A DNA stretch of 60,000 nucleotides from contig NC_081411.1 in NCBI RefSeq assembly GCF_030272615.1, forward strand, positions 185,180,449 to 185,240,448, given 5' to 3'. Positions 24,091-34,640 of this stretch are shown here, in pieces. The stretch is from Cryptomeria japonica. Lineage: Eukaryota; Streptophyta; Pinopsida; Cupressales; Cupressaceae. The notes below the pieces were generated by a model. It was not told the DNA's origin and searched no databases. It saw only the letters and a program-made list of their open reading frames with translations. A program made the translations under genes and the position numbers. Numbering within the stretch: position 1 is the stretch's first letter; each line of letters opens with the position of its first letter.

Positions 24091-24976
24091 TGTTGGGAAA
24101 AAATGGTGTCTCAACCTTGCATTTATGCGAGGTTACTATTTATAGTAAGTTTTCATTTGAGCACGAAATGGTGCGAAACTCTCCCTGAAGCTTCTGGTTG
24201 GCTAGATAAGCATTCTGGTAAAGTTTCGTCGCAAGGTCACAGCTAGTTTTGAAGATATTAAAGTTTTCATCTTGGAGGGGTGCAATAAAATATTTAAACT
24301 TAATTTTGGGGACTTTAGAGGCTCTGAAATGCCCTGAAAAGTGGTCGTAACCGGCGAAGCAGGTTACGAGGTGATAGAGCACTTCGCAAGCTTTCCGGCG
24401 CTTCAAACGGTTCGTCAATCGGACACCCGGTTCTCAAGTTATGGCCTCCGGAAGTTTGTACTCCTGAAATAGGAAAAATAATTTGTATCGGATACATAAG
24501 TGAGCTGTAAAAGGGAGCGACACGTGTTGATGTGTGCTTTAACATGTCATAGAAGGGAGATAAGGTCGGCTACACCTTATTGGGTGGTTTTAGCCCATGG
24601 TTTTGTAATACCGTTTGATGGTTTCTTGTATTGTATCTCCTATTTATGATGTGTGTGAGATAGAGGTTGTGTGTAAGAGTCTTATGGCTATTGAGTTGCC
24701 TCTGAATCTCTGATTAGTGCTACTCCTACGAAGAGCTTGCTCTGCAAGTATTTTGTAATCTGTTTTTGATTGCTGAATAAAATATTGAGCTGCTTTTGGA
24801 GGGTGGGGTTTTTCTCCCGAAAGGGTTTTCCCCACGTAAATCATTGTGTTGTGGTATGAATGCTATTATATCTATTTCTATTTTCTGTAACTATTGTAAT
24901 GATCTGAAAAAGTTTTGCATTACCCTCCTCTCAAGGTTAGTGTAGGAAGTTGTTTCCGCTACTTTACTTCCTTACA
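24091..24976 (+). mobile_element. 5' LTR of element D
   Basis: 886 bp, TGTTGGGA to CTTACA. It includes a TACGTGGGG-type block (complement strand sense near 24830) and the transition to the leader at 24977. It lacks the C-rich hairpin of the other copia-type LTRs. Minus-strand frames inside it recur in the other LTR and are not genes. Confidence 0.95.
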
Positions 24977-24978
24977 AG

Positions 24979-24990
24979 TGGTATCAGAGC
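24979..24990 (+). promoter_or_regulatory. Primer-binding site of element D
   Basis: TGGTATCAGAGC, two bases after the LTR end, is complementary to the 3' end of plant initiator methionine tRNA, the usual copia primer. Confidence 0.95.
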
Positions 24991-25100
24991 CTGATCACCT
25001 TTGGTTTCAATTGTGGGCAGTTGGGTTTTTTGAACTAATCCAGATTTGAGTGGGAGCTTGTGCAGAAGACACTTTTTGATCTTGTTGCAGGAATATTCAG

Positions 25101-28100
25101 ATGGCGAGTTCGTCAGGGAGAATAGAGGTGGAGAAATTTAATGGAAGTAATTTTGAGATGTGGAAGCTGAAGATGGAAGATCTGCTAATAGATCGAGATC
25201 TTTGGGATGCAGTTGATGCGAATGTCCAAAGACCCTCAGATCCTACTGCAGCAGCTCAGTGTGATGTTATGGACCGAAAAGCCAAGGGTCTAATCAGACT
25301 GTGCCTGGCAGACTCTGTTCTAATCAATGTCCATGAAGAAAACTCTGCAAAGAAGCTATGGACTAAGCTTGGTGAGATGTATCAAGTGAAATCTTTATTA
25401 AATCAAATTTTCTTAAGAAAGAAATTGTATTCCTTGAAGATGGAAGAGGGTGGACGAATTGCAGACCACCTAGAAGCATTCAATATGATTGTGGCTCAAT
25501 TAGTATCCGTTGGTGTTAAGATGGACGAGGAGGAGAAATGTCAGATCTTGCTTTGTTCTTTGCCTGATTCGTGGGATTCTCTTGTTATGGCTATCGGTAG
25601 TACTTCTGTTGTTTTGAAATCTGAAGATGTGGTGGGTGCCCTACTCGGTGAAGAGATGCAAAGGAAGGTATCCATCAGTTCAAAGGAAGCCCTAACCGTT
25701 CGTGGAAGACCTAAGGAGAAAGGCAAGAAGAATGAGAAGCGCGGCAAGTCCAAATCCAAAGGGAGATCGAAATCTCCTGGAAAGTCCAAAGTCATTTGCT
25801 GGAATTGCGGTAAACTGGGTCACATCCGTAAGGACTGCAAAGAAGAAAAGAAGAAGAAAAAGAAAAAGTTCGATTCTGATTCTGAGTCCGACAAGGAAGA
25901 TGGCGATGCATTTATTGCGGCTTTGGCGACTCATACAGGTAATGATGCCTGGCTAATTGACTCAGGTGCATCTTTTCATATGACTTCCAATAGAGATTGG
26001 TTTTCTGAATATGAAGGATTTAATGGAGGTAAGGTGTACTTGGGTGATGATTCACATCTAGACATTGTTGGTCGAGGTAAAGTTAGAATCAGGTTTTCTG
26101 ATGGTAGAATAAAAGGGATTAATGGTGTGCTGCATATCCCTGGATTAAAACGAAACCTGTTATCTGTGAGCAAACTGATAGATGCGGGTGTGCAGGTAGT
26201 CTTTTCTAAAACAGGATGTAAGATGATTAAGGGTGCTATGGTAGTTGCTAGAGGTGTCAGGTTTGGCACTTTGTATAAGCTTGAAGCATACACTGTTGAG
26301 TGCAATAGCACTTCTGTAAAAAGCAAATCTGCGGATACTTCACTAGAAGATTTGAAGGTTTCACCTTCAGCAGATGGAAATGGTTTTTGGGTACCTAAGG
26401 GTGCTCTTTCGTCTGAAGCAAAGTTACCTGCAGAGAAGACTATGTTATGGCACCAGAGACTTGGCCACATTGGAGAAAAGGGTCTAAGGACCTTGAAAAA
26501 TAAAAACCTTGTTGAAGGTTTGAATGACTGTAACCTTGACTTTGATTTCTGTGAGCATTGCATTTATGGAAAACAAAACCGCGTTCAGTTTTACTCGAGT
26601 TCTCATAAAACTTGTGGTGTTTTGGACCTTATCCATTCTGATGTGTTTGGTCCAGTAGATGTCTCTTCGATTGGAAAATCCACATATTATGTTTCATTTA
26701 TTGATGATTTTAGTAGAAGGACATGGGTATATTTTCTAAAGAGTAAATCTGAAGTTTTTAGTCGTTTTAAAGAATTTAAAGCAATGGTTGAGTTGCAGAC
26801 TGGAAAGAAAATAAAATGTTTGAGAACTGATAATGGCGGTGAGTTTTGCTCTAATGATTTTGATAGATTCTGTAAAGACTGTGGAATTAACAGGCAGAAG
26901 ACAACTCCGTATTCTCCACAGCAGAATGGAGTTGCAGAAAGAATGAACAGGACACTGATGGAGAAGGCTAGGAGTATGTTGAGTGGTGCTGGTCTCGAAC
27001 AAAAGTTTTGGGCTGAAGCTGTCGCCACTGCTTGCTACCTGATTAACAGGTCTCCTACATCAGCTCTTGTTGATAAAACGCCTATGGAAGCATGGTCAGG
27101 TCACAAGCCTTCATTGAGACATCTTAAAGTTTTTGGTTGTGAGGCATATGCACATGTGCCAAAAGAGAAGCGAACAAAGTTGGAGAACAAGGCTGTGAAA
27201 TGTATCTTCATCGGGTATAGTTATGGTGTGAAAGGATACAAGCTTTGGGACCCTGTTGCACAAAAGGTAATTCATAGTAGAAGTGTTATTTTTAGAGAAA
27301 TTAAGTCTCCTTCTGTTACATTGCAGCCAGAACAGACTAAAAAAGAAGATGTGATTCAACTTCCTTCTACACCTGAAAGAGTTGAATCGAGACCCCTAGA
27401 TAGGCAAGAATTTGAGGAGAGCTCGTCTAGCTCTGAATCTTCAGAAGAGGAGGAAGAACCTCCAACTCAGCTTGTTCGAAGGTCTACAAGACATAGACAA
27501 CCACCTGAAAGGTATTCACCTGATGATTGGAGATGTATTTTTGCTCTGAATACTAGTGTGGATGAACCAAAATCTGTAGAAGAGGCATTAGGTATGAATG
27601 ATGCAGAATCCTGGAAGATTGCTATGGAGGAAGAAATGGCAGCTTTGAAAAAGAATGATACATGGGATCTTGTACCATTGCCTGAAGGACGAAAACCTGT
27701 TGGTTGTAAATGGGTGTTCAAGAAAAAGATTGGTTCAGATGGAAGCATTGAAAAGTATAAAGCAAGGTTAGTTGCGAAAGGCTACTCTCAGGTCGAGGGT
27801 GTTGATTACGGTGAGATATTTTCTCCTGTTGCAAAAATGACGTCCATTAGATTTTTGCTTTCTATTGCTACTGCTTATGATTTAGAGGTTGAGCAAATGG
27901 ATGTGAAAACTGCTTTCCTTCATGGTGATTTGGAGGAAGATATTTATATGACACAGCCGGAGCACTATGTGGTGAAAGGCAAAAGAAATTTGGTCTGTAA
28001 ATTGAAGAAATCTTTGTATGGCCTCAAACAAAGTCCTAGGATGTGGTACCAGAAATTTGATACATATGTGTTGAGTTTGGGATTTGAACGTTCTAAATCA

Positions 28101-29144
28101 GATCACTGTGTTTATTATAAATCTTATGGTGATCATTTCTTATTCATTGCATTGTATGTTGATGATATGTTATTCATTGGTAAAGGGAAAGGTATGATTT
28201 CAGAACTGAAGTCTCAGCTCGCTGCTAAATTTGAAATGAAAGATCTTGGTGCAGCAAAGCACATTCTTGGGATGGAAATTAGAAGAGATAGGGTGAACAG
28301 AAAGCTATGGCTAGGCCAGAGTAAGTATGTGAATTCAGTGTTACAGAGGTTCAACATGCAGAATTGTAGACCATTGAGTGTTCCTTTTATAGTTGGAACG
28401 AAACTATCTGTTTTAGATTGTCCTACATCCCCATTGGAGATGGAAGACATGAGCAGAGTGCCTTACCAGAGTGCAGTTGGAAGCTTGATGTATGCTATGG
28501 TCTGTACTAGACCAGATATTGCCCAAGCAGTGGGAGTACTTTCTAGATATATGTCTAATCCTGGTAGAGTTCATTGGGATGCAGTCAAAAGAGTCTTCAG
28601 ATATTTGAAGGGTACTTCAGAGTATTCTTTGTGTTATCATGGCAATTCAGTTGGAGACATGACTTCCCTTGATATCCATGGTTATGTGGATTCAGATTGG
28701 GCAGGTGATATTGATAGCAGAAGATCCACCAGTGCTTATGTGTTTACTTTGTTTGGTGGTGCAATTAGTTGGATGAGTAAGCGACAGGCTGTGGTTGCTT
28801 TATCCACTACTGAAGCAGAGTATATGGCAGCTACTCATGCTTGTAAAGAGGGCATTTGGCTTAAGAGACTGTGTTCAGATATTGGAATAAAACAAGGTAC
28901 AGTGACAGTTTACTGTGACAGTCAGAGTGCAATTAGCCTAGCTAAGAATCCGACATTTCATGCCCGGACCAAACATATTGATATTCAGTATCATTTTGTT
29001 AGAGATATGGTCGAAGATGGTAGGGTGAAGCTGGTTAAGGTGGAAACTTTGATGAATGTTGCAGATGCTTTAACTAAGGCTGTGAGCACAGAGAAGTTCA
29101 GATGGTGTTCAGAGTCTATGGGCCTTGTGGCCCCTAGCAACTGA
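25101..29144 (+). CDS. Gag-pol polyprotein of copia element D
   Basis: A single 1347-residue frame that should be cut by its own protease into particle and replication proteins. Gag spans about 1-230 and resembles Tnt1-type gag. A CCHC zinc knuckle has C233, C236, H241, C246, then a Lys-rich and Asp/Ser stretch. The protease triplet DSG starts at D287. The pre-integrase region (about 450-505) shows LWHQRLGHIGEKG and CEHCIYGKQ. The integrase catalytic triad is D514, D577, E613, with the expected 35 residues between the last two. RT has YVDD at 1019-1022. RNase H acidic residues appear at D1197, E1238 and D1273. All key residues are present, unlike every other polyprotein here. The start follows the LTR and primer site by about 110 bases and is the first ATG of the frame. 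Confidence 0.95.
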   Translation: MASSSGRIEVEKFNGSNFEMWKLKMEDLLIDRDLWDAVDANVQRPSDPTAAAQCDVMDRKAKGLIRLCLADSVLINVHEENSAKKLWTKLGEMYQVKSLLNQIFLRKKLYSLKMEEGGRIADHLEAFNMIVAQLVSVGVKMDEEEKCQILLCSLPDSWDSLVMAIGSTSVVLKSEDVVGALLGEEMQRKVSISSKEALTVRGRPKEKGKKNEKRGKSKSKGRSKSPGKSKVICWNCGKLGHIRKDCKEEKKKKKKKFDSDSESDKEDGDAFIAALATHTGNDAWLIDSGASFHMTSNRDWFSEYEGFNGGKVYLGDDSHLDIVGRGKVRIRFSDGRIKGINGVLHIPGLKRNLLSVSKLIDAGVQVVFSKTGCKMIKGAMVVARGVRFGTLYKLEAYTVECNSTSVKSKSADTSLEDLKVSPSADGNGFWVPKGALSSEAKLPAEKTMLWHQRLGHIGEKGLRTLKNKNLVEGLNDCNLDFDFCEHCIYGKQNRVQFYSSSHKTCGVLDLIHSDVFGPVDVSSIGKSTYYVSFIDDFSRRTWVYFLKSKSEVFSRFKEFKAMVELQTGKKIKCLRTDNGGEFCSNDFDRFCKDCGINRQKTTPYSPQQNGVAERMNRTLMEKARSMLSGAGLEQKFWAEAVATACYLINRSPTSALVDKTPMEAWSGHKPSLRHLKVFGCEAYAHVPKEKRTKLENKAVKCIFIGYSYGVKGYKLWDPVAQKVIHSRSVIFREIKSPSVTLQPEQTKKEDVIQLPSTPERVESRPLDRQEFEESSSSSESSEEEEEPPTQLVRRSTRHRQPPERYSPDDWRCIFALNTSVDEPKSVEEALGMNDAESWKIAMEEEMAALKKNDTWDLVPLPEGRKPVGCKWVFKKKIGSDGSIEKYKARLVAKGYSQVEGVDYGEIFSPVAKMTSIRFLLSIATAYDLEVEQMDVKTAFLHGDLEEDIYMTQPEHYVVKGKRNLVCKLKKSLYGLKQSPRMWYQKFDTYVLSLGFERSKSDHCVYYKSYGDHFLFIALYVDDMLFIGKGKGMISELKSQLAAKFEMKDLGAAKHILGMEIRRDRVNRKLWLGQSKYVNSVLQRFNMQNCRPLSVPFIVGTKLSVLDCPTSPLEMEDMSRVPYQSAVGSLMYAMVCTRPDIAQAVGVLSRYMSNPGRVHWDAVKRVFRYLKGTSEYSLCYHGNSVGDMTSLDIHGYVDSDWAGDIDSRRSTSAYVFTLFGGAISWMSKRQAVVALSTTEAEYMAATHACKEGIWLKRLCSDIGIKQGTVTVYCDSQSAISLAKNPTFHARTKHIDIQYHFVRDMVEDGRVKLVKVETLMNVADALTKAVSTEKFRWCSESMGLVAPSN

Positions 29145-29185
29145 TTCATTGTGTTGACATTCCCTTCTGCTCATGCAAGGTGTTC

Positions 29186-29200
29186 GACAAGTGGGAGATT
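29186..29200 (+). promoter_or_regulatory. Polypurine tract of element D
   Basis: GACAAGTGGGAGATT directly precedes the 3' LTR, 42 bases after the polyprotein stop. Confidence 0.8.
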
Positions 29201-30086
29201 TGTTGGGGAAAAATGGTGTCTCAACCTTGCATTTATGCGAGGTTACTATTTATAGTAAGTTTTCATTTGAGCACGAAATGGTGCGAAACTCTCCCTGAAG
29301 CTTCTGGTTGGCTAGATAAGCATTCTGGTAAAGTTTCGTCGCAAGGTCACAGCTAGTTTTGAAGATATTAAAGTTTTCATCTTGGAGGGGTGCAATAAAA
29401 TATTTAAACTTAATTTTGGGGACTTTAGAGGCTCTGAAACGCCCTGAAAAGTGGTCGTAACCGGCAAAGCGGGTTACGAGGTGATAGAGCACTTCGCGAG
29501 CTTTCCGGCGCTTCAAACGGTTCGTCAATCGGACACCCGGTTCTCAAGTTATGGCCTCCGGAAGTTTGTACTCCTGAAATAGGAAAAATAATTTGTATCG
29601 GATACATAAGTGAGCTGTAAAAGGGAGCGACACGTGTTGATGTGTGCTTTAACATGTCATAGAAGGGAGATAAGGTCGGCTACACCTTATTGGGTGGTTT
29701 TAGCCCATGGTTTTGTAATACCGTTTGATGGTTTCTTGTATTGTATCTCCTATTTATGATGTGTGTGAGATAGAGGTTGTGTGTAAGAGTCTTATGGCTA
29801 TTGAGTTGCCTCTGAATCTCTGATTAGTGCTACTCCTGCGAAGAGCTTGCTCTGCAAGTATTTTGTAATCTGTTTTTGATTGCTGAATAAAATATTGAGC
29901 TGCTTTTGGAGGGTGGGGTTTTTCTCCCGAAAGGGTTTTCCCCACGTAAATCATTGTGTTGTGGTATGAATGCTATTATATCTATTTCTATTTTCTGTAA
30001 CTATTGTAATGATCTAAAAAAGTTTTGCATTACCCTCCTCTCAAGGTTAGTGTAGGAAGTTGTTTCCGCTACTTTACTTCCTTACA
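29201..30086 (+). mobile_element. 3' LTR of element D
   Basis: 886 bp, TGTTGGGG to CTTACA. Differences from the 5' LTR by eye: one in the first ten bases, four in 29440-29500, one near 29838 and one near 30016; all transitions. Confidence 0.95.
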
Positions 30087-30091
30087 CTTAC
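30087..30091. repeat. Target-site duplication of element D (right)
   Basis: CTTAC, identical to 24086-24090. Confidence 0.95.
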
Positions 30092-31687
30092 ATACCGGAT
30101 TATGAGGCTTCATAATCTTAGGTATATCTCATACTACCTTAGTTGAATTGATTTTAACAATACAATCAAAATTAACATGACACAACCTCTTATGCCATAG
30201 CCAATTCTAATCAATATAAGCAATCAAACATGTCTAAATACCAGTTGCAATTTCCAAACCAGTCTTGTTAATGATTTTGCATTTTCTATCTTTAAATTGA
30301 AGTTGAAAACCCTTATCAGCTAATTGACCAACACTTAAAAGATTATACTTCAAACCTTCTACATATTAGACATTATCAGTATCATGCTTGCCATCCAAAG
30401 AAATAATACCTCTACCTTTGATCATACATGCCTTGTCATCTCCAAATCTGACTTGAGCACCATCGTATTCTTGCAGGGACATAATTTTCCCTTTATCTCC
30501 AATCATATGGTGTGAGCATCCACTATCAATTACCCATTCATTTTTATCTTCAACTTTTGCTGCTAGGGCCTTTTCTTCATTCTTGATAGGTGGTTTTGGT
30601 TCATCTTCCTTCAAAGAATAGAACACCCATTCTTTTCCATTTCCAAATCCACTAGCTGAGTCTTCTATCGATTCATCTCAAGAGTCATCACTTACTCATT
30701 CCTCATCCGCTATGTAGCATTGTTTATACTTCTTGAATCTATATTTGTTTTGGTTAGGCTTAAAAGTTTTCTTAACTCTTTCCTCAAATCTTTCATTCCT
30801 TTCAGGGCATCTAGATGCAAAATGACCAATCTTATTACAAAACATTTAAAAGGTGCTTTTCCTTCATACTTACTTCCAATTGGTCCTTTAGGTATTCTTC
30901 TAGCAAATAAGGCTTCAAGTTGCTCAAGCTCTTCATCTTCTTTCCTCATGTCTTCCAGTTCTTTTGCATATAGGGATCTCCAATCACTTTTGTCGATAGA
31001 TGTTCATGATGATGCATGAAAAAGAAGGTTCAAACTTTACAACTTCAGAAGATCCAAATTCTTCAAGCTCAAAAGCAAATAATTTCCCAATTAGAATGTC
31101 TCTGTTAACTGAAGTGTTTGCCATTGTTCTTAACTCATTAATACCAGTTGCCTTCATCTTGTAAGCTATTGGAAGGGCTCTCAAGACTTTGGAAACAATT
31201 TCATCTTCAGTTAGAAATACTCCACAACATTGAATTCCTATAATAATCTCATTTACTTTTTCCATAAACAAAGCAATTCTTTCATTAGCTTCCATCTTCA
31301 AATTTTCATATCTTACCCGGTAACCATCAAGTTTAGCAATTTTGACAATAGGGTCACCTTCATTCAGAGTTTGCAATTTGTCCCATATAACCTTAGCCGA
31401 TGATTTGTTAGTCAATCCCATAATATTTTGATCATTAAGTGCACACAAGAGGGCTTCTCTAGCTCTACAATCATTGTCAATATTCTTATCCAAGTCTACA
31501 AGAGTAGGATTGTCAGATTCTGGATCATAAGGTGTGTATCCTTTCTCAGTGATCTCCCAAATTTCCTTGCCAAGATATCTAAGATGAGTCTCCATCCTAA
31601 TCTTCCATATCCCGTAATTTTTTCCATCAAGCTTAGGGATTCTCTTCTAAAAATAGTTGTCGATGGATTAGAAGTGTTAGCTGCCAT
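30092..31687 (-). pseudogene. Element B polyprotein: gag, zinc knuckle, protease, pre-integrase
   Basis: From the ATG at 31687 the gag frame shifts near 31590 into 31595-30984 (METHLRYLGKEIWEI through VIWDKLQTL, VSKVLRALP), a classical copia gag core. A zinc knuckle in another frame lies near 30805-30850 (FCNKIGHFASRC). The protease reads NEWVIDSGCSHHM (DSG near 30518), followed by KYNLLSVGQLADKG and LWHKRLCHVNFD. Element D then splits the pre-integrase domain. Stops and three frame changes are present. Confidence 0.85.
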
Positions 31688-31730
31688 AGGATCTACCTCA
31701 AGCGGTTAAGCTTCTGCAAAAGAGGACCAA

Positions 31731-31743
31731 AGCTCTCATACCA
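31731..31743 (-). promoter_or_regulatory. Primer-binding site of element B
   Basis: The complement reads TGGTATGAGAGCT, one mismatch from the initiator tRNA-Met complement, two bases inside the 5' LTR. Confidence 0.85.
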
Positions 31744-31745
31744 AT

Positions 31746-33007
31746 TGTTAGGATAACCAGTGAACAACTGAGAGGTGGGGGGGGTGAATCAGTTATTAAT
31801 AGATTATAACTTTTAATCCACAATATGACCTTAAACAAATTAAGTACTAGTAAAGCACAGATAGATGTCGGTAGGATTAGATACCGGTAAACAAAGCAAC
31901 TCAATAATTTAACCATAAAATCAATGCAAAGCAACCATACCACATAACACCATGATTTGTACGTGGAAAACCCGAAAAGGGAAAAACCAAGGTGGGAAGC
32001 CTACCCATTGTCAGATGATACTTCTGTAGAAAGTATGTGTTATAATGAGGGGCCTATACTTGCAGGAAGGCACACTGCCTAGAGCGTACTGCTCATTACA
32101 AAAGAGTCTCACTGACTATAGAGAGGCTACAACCTTCTCAACATAAATGGACAACAATCAAATAGAGTGAACTGCTGGAAATAACATCTACCATGCCTGA
32201 TTATAGTCCCGGTTAAGCTCAATGTTGGAGGACTAAATCCTCTTCTGAATCCAATTTGATCACCAATGATCTACCAACTCCACTACCTGAATGATATTAC
32301 AATATTCACACATTACATTCCTTGACCATGACTTTTCCAATAACCATGATACTTTACAAAGAGTTTCTACCTCTTATTTATACAAACCCTAAGGCCTAAA
32401 CCAATTAGGTCAGCCACCTAAAGATATTACAATAATATGATTACATAATTTGATTTTAAAATGATATGCCATGTCGGCTCAAGATCAAAACAATAATGAC
32501 AAATCCATAAAACATCCCGGTAACATGTAGAGTACACGCTAGCATAATATCGGTCCATAATCTAGATAGGTACCAGACCCATTCCTGGTCCACCACGCCA
32601 AAGAAAAGTCTTCAAGCATGATCAATGAACATCTTCTGCATCCTAAAATCTATGAAGAAGTTGCACCAACACCAATTGTGCATCTTATCACAATTCCTCA
32701 ATTAAAGCTCTATCAGTAAAGCCTTAAACCAGTGCAGGTAAGGGTTTACCAAAGTGAATGATAACATCCAATTACCAAACCAATATGAACTAACAAAAAC
32801 ATGCTCATGGAGCATATAACACATGAAATCAAATATACTTCACTAATCTAAACATGTCAGAAGTGTCCAACAAATAGTCTCTTCTGTCGGTAACACTAGA
32901 TCTTCTACCAGTAACCCGTCTGTCGATAACCATCCATAACAGCTAGTGTTGACATCAATGACGAAACATCAATGCAACACATAATCATTTCATCCATAAT
33001 GCCAATA
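31746..33007 (-). mobile_element. 5' LTR of element B
   Basis: 1262 bp, aligning with 19998-21227. The plus-strand right end reads GCCAATA, probably CAACA altered by one transition. It is visibly more diverged from its partner than the D LTRs are from each other. Confidence 0.9.
31763..31797 (-). other. LTR-end hairpin (B, 5' LTR)
   Basis: In the element sense, AATAACTGA and TCAGTTGTT pair over 9 positions (one U-G wobble) around TTCACCCCCCCCACCTC. Confidence 0.6.
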
Positions 33008-34150
33008 GCTTCTCTTTTCTTTCGATTAAACTTTGTTTCAACCTCTTGAGTTTTCTATTGTGCAGTACCACATAGCTTCTCTTCCTCATCAATTTCTGCA
33101 TCAATTAGTTTTTTTGCATAGGCATCAAGGATTAGTGCATCTACCTCATAGCCCATTTCCTCAATCTAGATCTTTTGGGGCTTAACTTCTTCCATGAGAG
33201 TCTCATCCTTCTTTACCATAAAACGTATATCAGTAGAGTACTTTTCTACAATATGCCCAAGTACCCTTATCCTAGACCTCATAGATTTTTGAAATTCCTT
33301 AAAATACCCCCATGCCTTATCATCTCTCTAGCTTCCTAATGCAACAATTGTCTATTTCAATTATCTTCCTACCAGAATGCCAAAAGCCTAGTGTCTCTTG
33401 CTAGAACCAGGTGTATCATTCAGAAAATATAACATTAGGCAAACTAACAAGTTCCCATACCAGAAAGTTCCCTTCTTCTCACCCTTAATCTTCCCTAAGT
33501 TTATTAACAAATCATCAAGCATCCAACTGCATAAATCTTATATCTGATAATCATGCTACCAAATTTGATGTCTGTGTTGTTGATAGTGCTCACCTTCATG
33601 GATCTTTTATCAGATGTAGCACCGGTTATCTTCCTCACAAAATCATTTGAAACTTTCTTGTCTGGGTGTTTCCCTACCGATGGCAAACCAGTAATTACCC
33701 AGATGGCTTCCTTGGTGATTTTGTAAGGTATGTTGAACCATATAAATTCCCTATGTACTCTTCTTAGTACATATTTGATTATCTCATCCTCAAACTTCAG
33801 AATGTCTAGAATGTCTGTAAACCCTAGGTCTTCAATATGTTTATATGTTGGTTTGATCTTTCCAGATTCTCCCATAAGCTCACTCATATACATGCCCTTT
33901 ATTTTTGGAGTTCCCAAGTTCTTGATATGACAGTGAATATATGCCCTAACATGCTCTACATACACAACTCCCTCTAGAACATGAGAAAACACTCCAACCA
34001 AATCTTCCAGGGTAGCCACATGTGGATACCACTTAAAAATTGGCCTGGGGCGGTCCTTGACCTCTACGACAGTTGGGTTTGCAACAAAAATAGGAATAGA
34101 TGATTATCTCACTTTCATGTTTAAAGATAAATACCTTTTGATTGCTCTCA
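33008..34150 (-). pseudogene. Element X protein, copy 2, N-terminal part (D1 domain)
   Basis: The open segment 34019-33504 gives VVYVEHVRAYIHCHIKNLG, RRVHREFIWF and ITKEAIWVITGLPS. It aligns residue by residue with X copy 1 up to a stop or frame change near 33504, then continues in other frames to 33013 (CMIC, then FWYGNLLV-like). The ATG of copy 1 corresponds to about 34110, where the present sequence is altered. D1 is of unknown function. Confidence 0.65.
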
Positions 34151-34640
34151 GTGAAAACCTTCAACAAATTCTTCCAGATGTTGATGAAATCGCTTAAGAA
34201 ATCTGATTGCCTCTTAATAGCCTTTGATCACATTTAGTCACTCTAAATGCAAGGTGATTGACAATGAAGTATATTCAACTTTTTAACCTATGAGAAAAAC
34301 CCTAATATTTCATTGACATAAATGATTGGCGGTGAAAGATACCAGATTTTACTCAGAACATATCCATGCTGGATAATCCCCTCCAATATCAGGAACATCT
34401 TCTCGAACCTCTTCCTGGGGCATATGAGACATCTTCATAAGTTTTGCCTACCCCTAAGGCATCTACCTTAGATACCAGATGAGCTTCCTATCAGTCCAAG
34501 AGAAGCCTCTTATGTTGGATAAGTAACCAAGACATTTCCATCTAGTGATTGTTCTTCAATCTTCCTAACCCATCTCTGAGTATCATCTTGCTGGATTTCA
34601 CTAACCTTCTCTTTTCCTTTTTCATTTGATCCTCCATTAC
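34151..34640 (-). other. Leader of X copy 2 and junction to ORF Y
   Basis: 34151-34395 aligns with the X copy 1 leader (575-868), including TTAGGGTTTTTC and TATCTTTCACCG blocks. To the right, 34396-34640 does not match copy 1 and reads as degraded coding sequence following the Y zinc knuckles. The break in similarity near 34395 marks either the X boundary or the copy 1 deletion point. Confidence 0.45.

Larger units (their letters stand above)
24091..30086 (+). mobile_element. Intact Tnt1/Tork-like copia element D
   Basis: 5996 bp with two 886-bp LTRs, a perfect 5-bp duplication, a primer-binding site matching initiator tRNA-Met, one uninterrupted polyprotein frame and a purine tract. By eye the LTRs differ at about seven positions, all transitions. 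It is inserted in the pre-integrase region of element B, in the opposite orientation. Structurally it is complete and possibly mobile; expression is not shown. Confidence 0.95.
19998..33007 (-). mobile_element. Ty1-copia element B, split by element D
   Basis: Minus-strand element with 5' LTR 33007-31746, primer-binding site, gag-protease-integrase start (31687-30087), interruption by D (24091-30086 plus duplication), integrase-RT-RNase H (24085-21562), polypurine tract and 3' LTR 21227-19998. The flanks are ACTTC (19993-19997) and GCTTC (33008-33012), a 5-bp duplication with one change, inside the X ORF. The general structure and the zinc knuckle plus DSG protease fit a SIRE-like or related copia lineage. 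The coding part has stops and frameshifts. Confidence 0.9.
16347..34400 (-). mobile_element. Element X copy 2, split by nested insertion
   Basis: On the minus strand: leader from about 34395, ORF start region near 34130, break at 33008/19997 by element B, ORF continuation to about 18020, polypurine tract, 3' LTR 17725-16347. Removing B restores co-linearity with X copy 1 (575-5018). No polymerase genes belong to it. Upstream on the same strand lie the related ORFs Y and Z; whether they are part of the same element is unclear because the LTR at 37993 differs from this one. Confidence 0.7.

Noticed and set aside
24140-24845. Three minus-strand open frames (92, 76 and 66 codons)
   Set aside because: They lie inside the D LTR and recur at 29250-29954 in the other LTR; no domain is seen.
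24979-24990. tRNA gene at TGGTATCAGAGC sites
   Set aside because: These are primer-binding sites complementary to tRNA ends; no cloverleaf is present around them.
25541-28450. Antisense open frames across the D polyprotein
   Set aside because: They are shadows of the long coding frame on the other strand, without any domain.
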